In this document: in pieces, positions 38,013-40,539 of the stretch
How the letters are laid out: the number at the start of each line of letters is the position of its first letter
Position numbering within the stretch: the stretch's first letter is position 1
Source of the DNA: DASYRM01 sp036004405
GTDB lineage: Bacteria; Acidobacteriota; Vicinamibacteria; Vicinamibacterales; UBA2999
Direction of reading: 5' to 3'
Assembly: GCA_036004405.1 (NCBI GenBank)
Contig: DASYRM010000054.1
Location: 1-40,539 of the forward strand
DNA length: 40,539 nt
Made by a program: the position numbers and the translations under genes
The notes under the pieces: model-generated
The model's database searches: none
What the model was told of the DNA's origin: nothing
What the model saw: the letters and a program-made list of their open reading frames with translations, nothing else

Positions 38013-39590
38013 ATGCCTCGATCTGAGACAGCGGTGACGGCTCTGGCGATCCTCGTCGCGCTGGCGGCGCCGCGCGCCGAGGCCGCGTCGTGCGAGTCGC
38101 TGACCAACCTCAAACTTGCCGACACGGCGATGACCATGTCGGAGGTGGTGGCGGCCGGCGGGCTGCCGGCGACCAGCCCAGCCATCGTGCCCGCGGCGCG
38201 GGCGCGACTCTTTGCCACGCTGCCGGCGTTCTGCCGCGTGACCGCCACGCTGACGCCGTCGCGCGACTCGGAGATCAAGATCGAGGTGTGGCTGCCGCTG
38301 CCGCGCGCCGAAGGCGCGCCCGGCGGGACTGCGTGGAACGGGCGATTCCAGGCGGTGGGCAACGGCGGCTGGACCGGAAGCATCCCTTACGTGTCGATGG
38401 CCGAGGCGGTCGCGGCCGGCTACGCCGCCGCCGGCACCGACACCGGTCACGTGGGCAACACGGCGTCGTTCGCGCTCGGCCACCCGGAAAAGATCATCGA
38501 CTTCGGCTACCGGGCCGTGCACGAGATGACGGCGAAGGCCAAGGCGGTCGTCGACGCCTTCTACGGCAAACCGCCGGCCGTCTCGATCTGGAACGGCTGC
38601 TCGCAGGGGGGACGTCAGGGGGTGGCCGCCGCGGTACGGTATCCCAGCGACTTCGACGCCGTGATTGCCGGGGCGCCGGCCGTCAACTACATGCACCTGC
38701 ACGCCGGCCGCATGGCGATGAACCGCATGGTCAATGCCTCTCCAGCCGCGGTCATTCCGCCCGCGAAGTACCCCGCGTTGCACCGCGCGGTGCTCGCCGC
38801 CTGCGACGCGCGTGACGGTGTGGCCGACGGTGTGATCGAAAACCCGGGCGCGTGCACCTTCGATCCGAGAGCGCTGCAGTGCTCGTCGGCACTGGAGGAC
38901 GCGAGCTGCCTCACGCCGGCGCAGGTGACGTCGGCGCGGCACATGTATGCCGGTGCGGCGCATCCATCGACGCGGGCGGAAGTGCTGCCGGGGCTGGCCC
39001 GCGGGTCGGAGCTGGGGTGGTCGGTCATCGGCAGCGCCGCGCCGATCACCTACGCGGCCGACGCGTTCAAGTACATCATCGCCAAGGATCCCGCGTGGGA
39101 GGCGTCGCGCTTCGACCCGGCAACCGATCTCGATCGCGCGCAGGCGTCGGATCCCGACGACGTGCTCGGCTCCACCGACGTCAACCTGCGCGCGTTCTTC
39201 GCGCGCGGCGGGAAGCTCCTGCTGTACCACGGCTGGTCGGATCCGCAGGTCACGCCGTACAACACCATCAACTTCTTCCAGAAGGTGGTGGCCGCCCAGG
39301 GCGGCGCCGGCGTCGGCACCTCGATGCAGCTGTACATGGTGCCGGGGATGAACCATTGCACGGGCGGACCGGGCACCGACACCTTCGACAAGGTTGCGGC
39401 GATGGAAGCGTGGATGAAGAGCGGCACGGCGCCGGGCCGCATCGAGGCCTCGCACGCGACCAACGGCGTCGTCGATCGCACCCGGCCGCTGTGCCCCTTT
39501 GGCCAGGTGGCGCGCTGGAACGGCAGCGGCAGCACCGACAGCGCGTCGAGCTTCAGCTGCGTCGCCGCCACGCTCGAGCCGGTACGCTGA
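38013..39590 (+). CDS. tannase/feruloyl-esterase family hydrolase
   Basis: This 525-residue enzyme of the tannase/feruloyl esterase group (PF07519) cleaves ester bonds in galloylated or feruloylated plant compounds. It has a signal peptide (residues 1-23, ending RAEA), the nucleophile in GCSQGGRQG (Ser197 with Cys196), the Asp in HGWSDPQVTP (Asp410) and the His in MNHCTGG (His448 with Cys449). The Cys pair next to Ser and His is the CS-D-HC motif in which a disulfide holds the triad together. The exact substrate cannot be inferred. It is followed after 6 bases by a barrel gene, and a second tannase gene lies opposite at the right edge. Confidence 0.93.
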   Translation: MPRSETAVTALAILVALAAPRAEAASCESLTNLKLADTAMTMSEVVAAGGLPATSPAIVPAARARLFATLPAFCRVTATLTPSRDSEIKIEVWLPLPRAEGAPGGTAWNGRFQAVGNGGWTGSIPYVSMAEAVAAGYAAAGTDTGHVGNTASFALGHPEKIIDFGYRAVHEMTAKAKAVVDAFYGKPPAVSIWNGCSQGGRQGVAAAVRYPSDFDAVIAGAPAVNYMHLHAGRMAMNRMVNASPAAVIPPAKYPALHRAVLAACDARDGVADGVIENPGACTFDPRALQCSSALEDASCLTPAQVTSARHMYAGAAHPSTRAEVLPGLARGSELGWSVIGSAAPITYAADAFKYIIAKDPAWEASRFDPATDLDRAQASDPDDVLGSTDVNLRAFFARGGKLLLYHGWSDPQVTPYNTINFFQKVVAAQGGAGVGTSMQLYMVPGMNHCTGGPGTDTFDKVAAMEAWMKSGTAPGRIEASHATNGVVDRTRPLCPFGQVARWNGSGSTDSASSFSCVAATLEPVR

Positions 39591-39596
39591 GCGGTC

Positions 39597-40364
39597 GTGC
39601 GGCTCGCAGTCCTCTTCGTTCTGTTGCAGCCCGCGCTATGCGCCGCCCAGGCGACGGCGGTTCCCGAGCTCGTCACCGATCGCCCCGGCTTTGGCGAGTC
39701 GAGCGGCGTCGTCGGGCGCGGCACCATCCAGATCGAAACCGGGCTCACGCTGGAACAGACCGATGCTGCGCGGCGGCAGTTCACCGCGCCCCAGCTGCTG
39801 GCGCGGGTGGGGGTCGCCCCGCGTGTGGAGCTGCGCGTGTCGGCCGACGGCTGGATCGATCAGTCGGTGCGGACGCCGGCGGGCCGCGTGCACACGCACG
39901 GCCGGTCCGACGCCGAAGTGGGCGGCAAGGTGAAGCTGCTCGACGAAGACCGCGCCGGCGTGGACGTCGCGCTGCTGCCGTACGTCTCGCTGCCGACGGC
40001 GTCGAACGGCTTCGGATCGGACCACTACGATCCGGGATTCAAGATCGCGGCCGGGCGCGGCCTGCCGCGCGGCTTCGGTCTGTCCAGCACCTTCAACGCC
40101 GGCGATGCGAGCGGCGATGACGGCCGCGCGTGGCAGCGCGAGATCAGCCTGTCGCTCGATCATGGCGTGGGCGGTGTCGGCGCCTTTGGGGAAATGGACG
40201 GCGCGTTCGCCGGGGCCGGCTGCAACTGCTCGGTGGACGCCGGGATTACCGTCCCGGTCGGCGCCAACGGGCAGTTAGACGTCGAGTTCGGGCGCGGCGT
40301 CCACGGTGCGGCGCAGGACTGGTTCGTGGGCGTCGGCTTCGTCGTACGCCGGCTCCACCACTGA
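39597..40364 (+). CDS. outer-membrane beta-barrel protein (phenol MetA-like transporter family)
   Basis: This 255-residue protein has a signal peptide (about residues 1-19, ending AAQA). Its beta-strand-rich body has alternating hydrophobic and polar residues. Blocks such as ELVTDRPGFGESSGVVGRGT, IETGLTLEQTD, ELRVSADGWID, AEVGGKVKLLDED and ALLPYVSLPT fit outer-membrane proteins of the phenol MetA degradation type (PF13557). They form about twelve strands. The name is from sequence patterns only. It starts at GTG 39597, six bases after the tannase TGA, so both are probably in one operon: the pore may admit aromatic substrates or products. It converges on the second tannase. Confidence 0.7.
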   Translation: MRLAVLFVLLQPALCAAQATAVPELVTDRPGFGESSGVVGRGTIQIETGLTLEQTDAARRQFTAPQLLARVGVAPRVELRVSADGWIDQSVRTPAGRVHTHGRSDAEVGGKVKLLDEDRAGVDVALLPYVSLPTASNGFGSDHYDPGFKIAAGRGLPRGFGLSSTFNAGDASGDDGRAWQREISLSLDHGVGGVGAFGEMDGAFAGAGCNCSVDAGITVPVGANGQLDVEFGRGVHGAAQDWFVGVGFVVRRLHH

Positions 40365-40385
40365 CCGGCCCGCGCGCGCTCGTAG

Positions 40386-40539
40386 TCAGGGCGCGACGCA
40401 GGTGAAGCTGGCGGCGCTCCCCTCGGTCCCGGCCGCGCCGGTGAACTTCGGCCACTGCGGCCACTCGCAGAGCGGGCGCGCGCGGTTGGCGTTGGGGTTG
40501 CCGTCGGTGGCCGTGAGCCCCTTGGGCGCCTGCCCCGTT
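40386..40539 (-). CDS. second tannase/feruloyl-esterase-like protein, C-terminal end only
   Basis: The reverse strand is open from the right edge to a TGA at 40386-40388 and codes for 50 complete residues. The end RARPLCEWPQWPKFTG and AASFTCVAP closely follows the end of the tannase at 38013-39590 (RPLCPFGQVARWNGSG, SSFSCVAAT). This includes both Cys at matching positions, so it is very probably a second member of the same family on the opposite strand. The catalytic residues lie outside the window. The two genes flank the barrel gene. Confidence 0.8.
   Translation of the reverse strand, partial: TGQAPKGLTATDGNPNANRARPLCEWPQWPKFTGAAGTEGSAASFTCVAP

Noticed and set aside
1..40539. Insertion sequence, prophage or integrated element
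   Set aside because: I found no transposase, integrase, att-like direct repeat pair or tRNA gene, and base composition looks even throughout. A RAYT gene for the REP-like repeats must lie outside, if it exists.

Overview
The window is a GC-rich chromosomal segment with dense, mostly intact genes and no rRNA, tRNA, CRISPR array, transposase or phage gene that I can see. The gene content points to an acidobacterium, most likely of the Vicinamibacteria type. The signs are two proteins with the acidobacterial TIGR03435 domain (one fused to a BlaR1-type M56 peptidase), a VWFA-related secreted protein of the acidobacterial type, an Oar-like TonB-dependent receptor with a carboxypeptidase-regulatory N-terminal domain, a Ser/Thr kinase with a PD40/TolB-like sensor half, and many secreted proteins of unknown function. 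The phylum call is an inference from families, not from a marker gene.

Layout. 1-4966: the 5' part of a TonB-dependent receptor, a sirtuin and a large PAS hybrid histidine kinase. 5003-8150: a secreted unknown protein, a LysR regulator and a divergent SdhC-like membrane anchor. 8338-12606: a tight four-gene block coding for a Tat-type Rieske lipoprotein, a DUF1800 protein, a Tat-exported DUF1501 protein and an OprP-like porin. 12708-17830: a PYROXD2-like FAD oxidoreductase, a PD40 kinase and a lipoprotein that resembles a proteasome-type Ntn hydrolase. 17867-22579: a TIGR03435 protein, a secreted metallopeptidase, a small secreted protein, a degenerate MBL-fold protein and two overlapping secreted paralogues. 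22641-25441: lon and a divergent MarR regulator. 25494-28942: an operon of pseudouridine synthase, DNA-ligase-associated exonuclease and ATP-dependent DNA ligase. 28995-31192: a BlaI repressor and an M56-TIGR03435 sensor. 31267-40539: a hydrolase-rich stretch with an epoxide-hydrolase-like enzyme, a tyrosinase, an NTF2-like protein, a methyltransferase, a VWFA protein, a phytase-esterase-like protein, a tannase/feruloyl esterase, an outer-membrane barrel, and the 3' end of a second tannase.

As a working picture, the cell exports many redox and hydrolytic enzymes (tannases, tyrosinase, Rieske and DUF1501 proteins, porin, TonB receptor). This suits uptake and breakdown of plant-derived phenolics and polymers in soil. 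Regulation is local: the LysR, MarR and BlaI genes each have palindromes in their own promoter regions.

The strongest non-coding signal is a family of at least ten short palindromes with a GTAG (or GTGG) head, of REP type. They sit almost only at gene 3' ends and at five convergent gene junctions, and in several cases supply the stop codon of the adjacent gene. No intergenic gap exceeds 300 bases; the largest (19198-19437) carries a sigma-54-like promoter.
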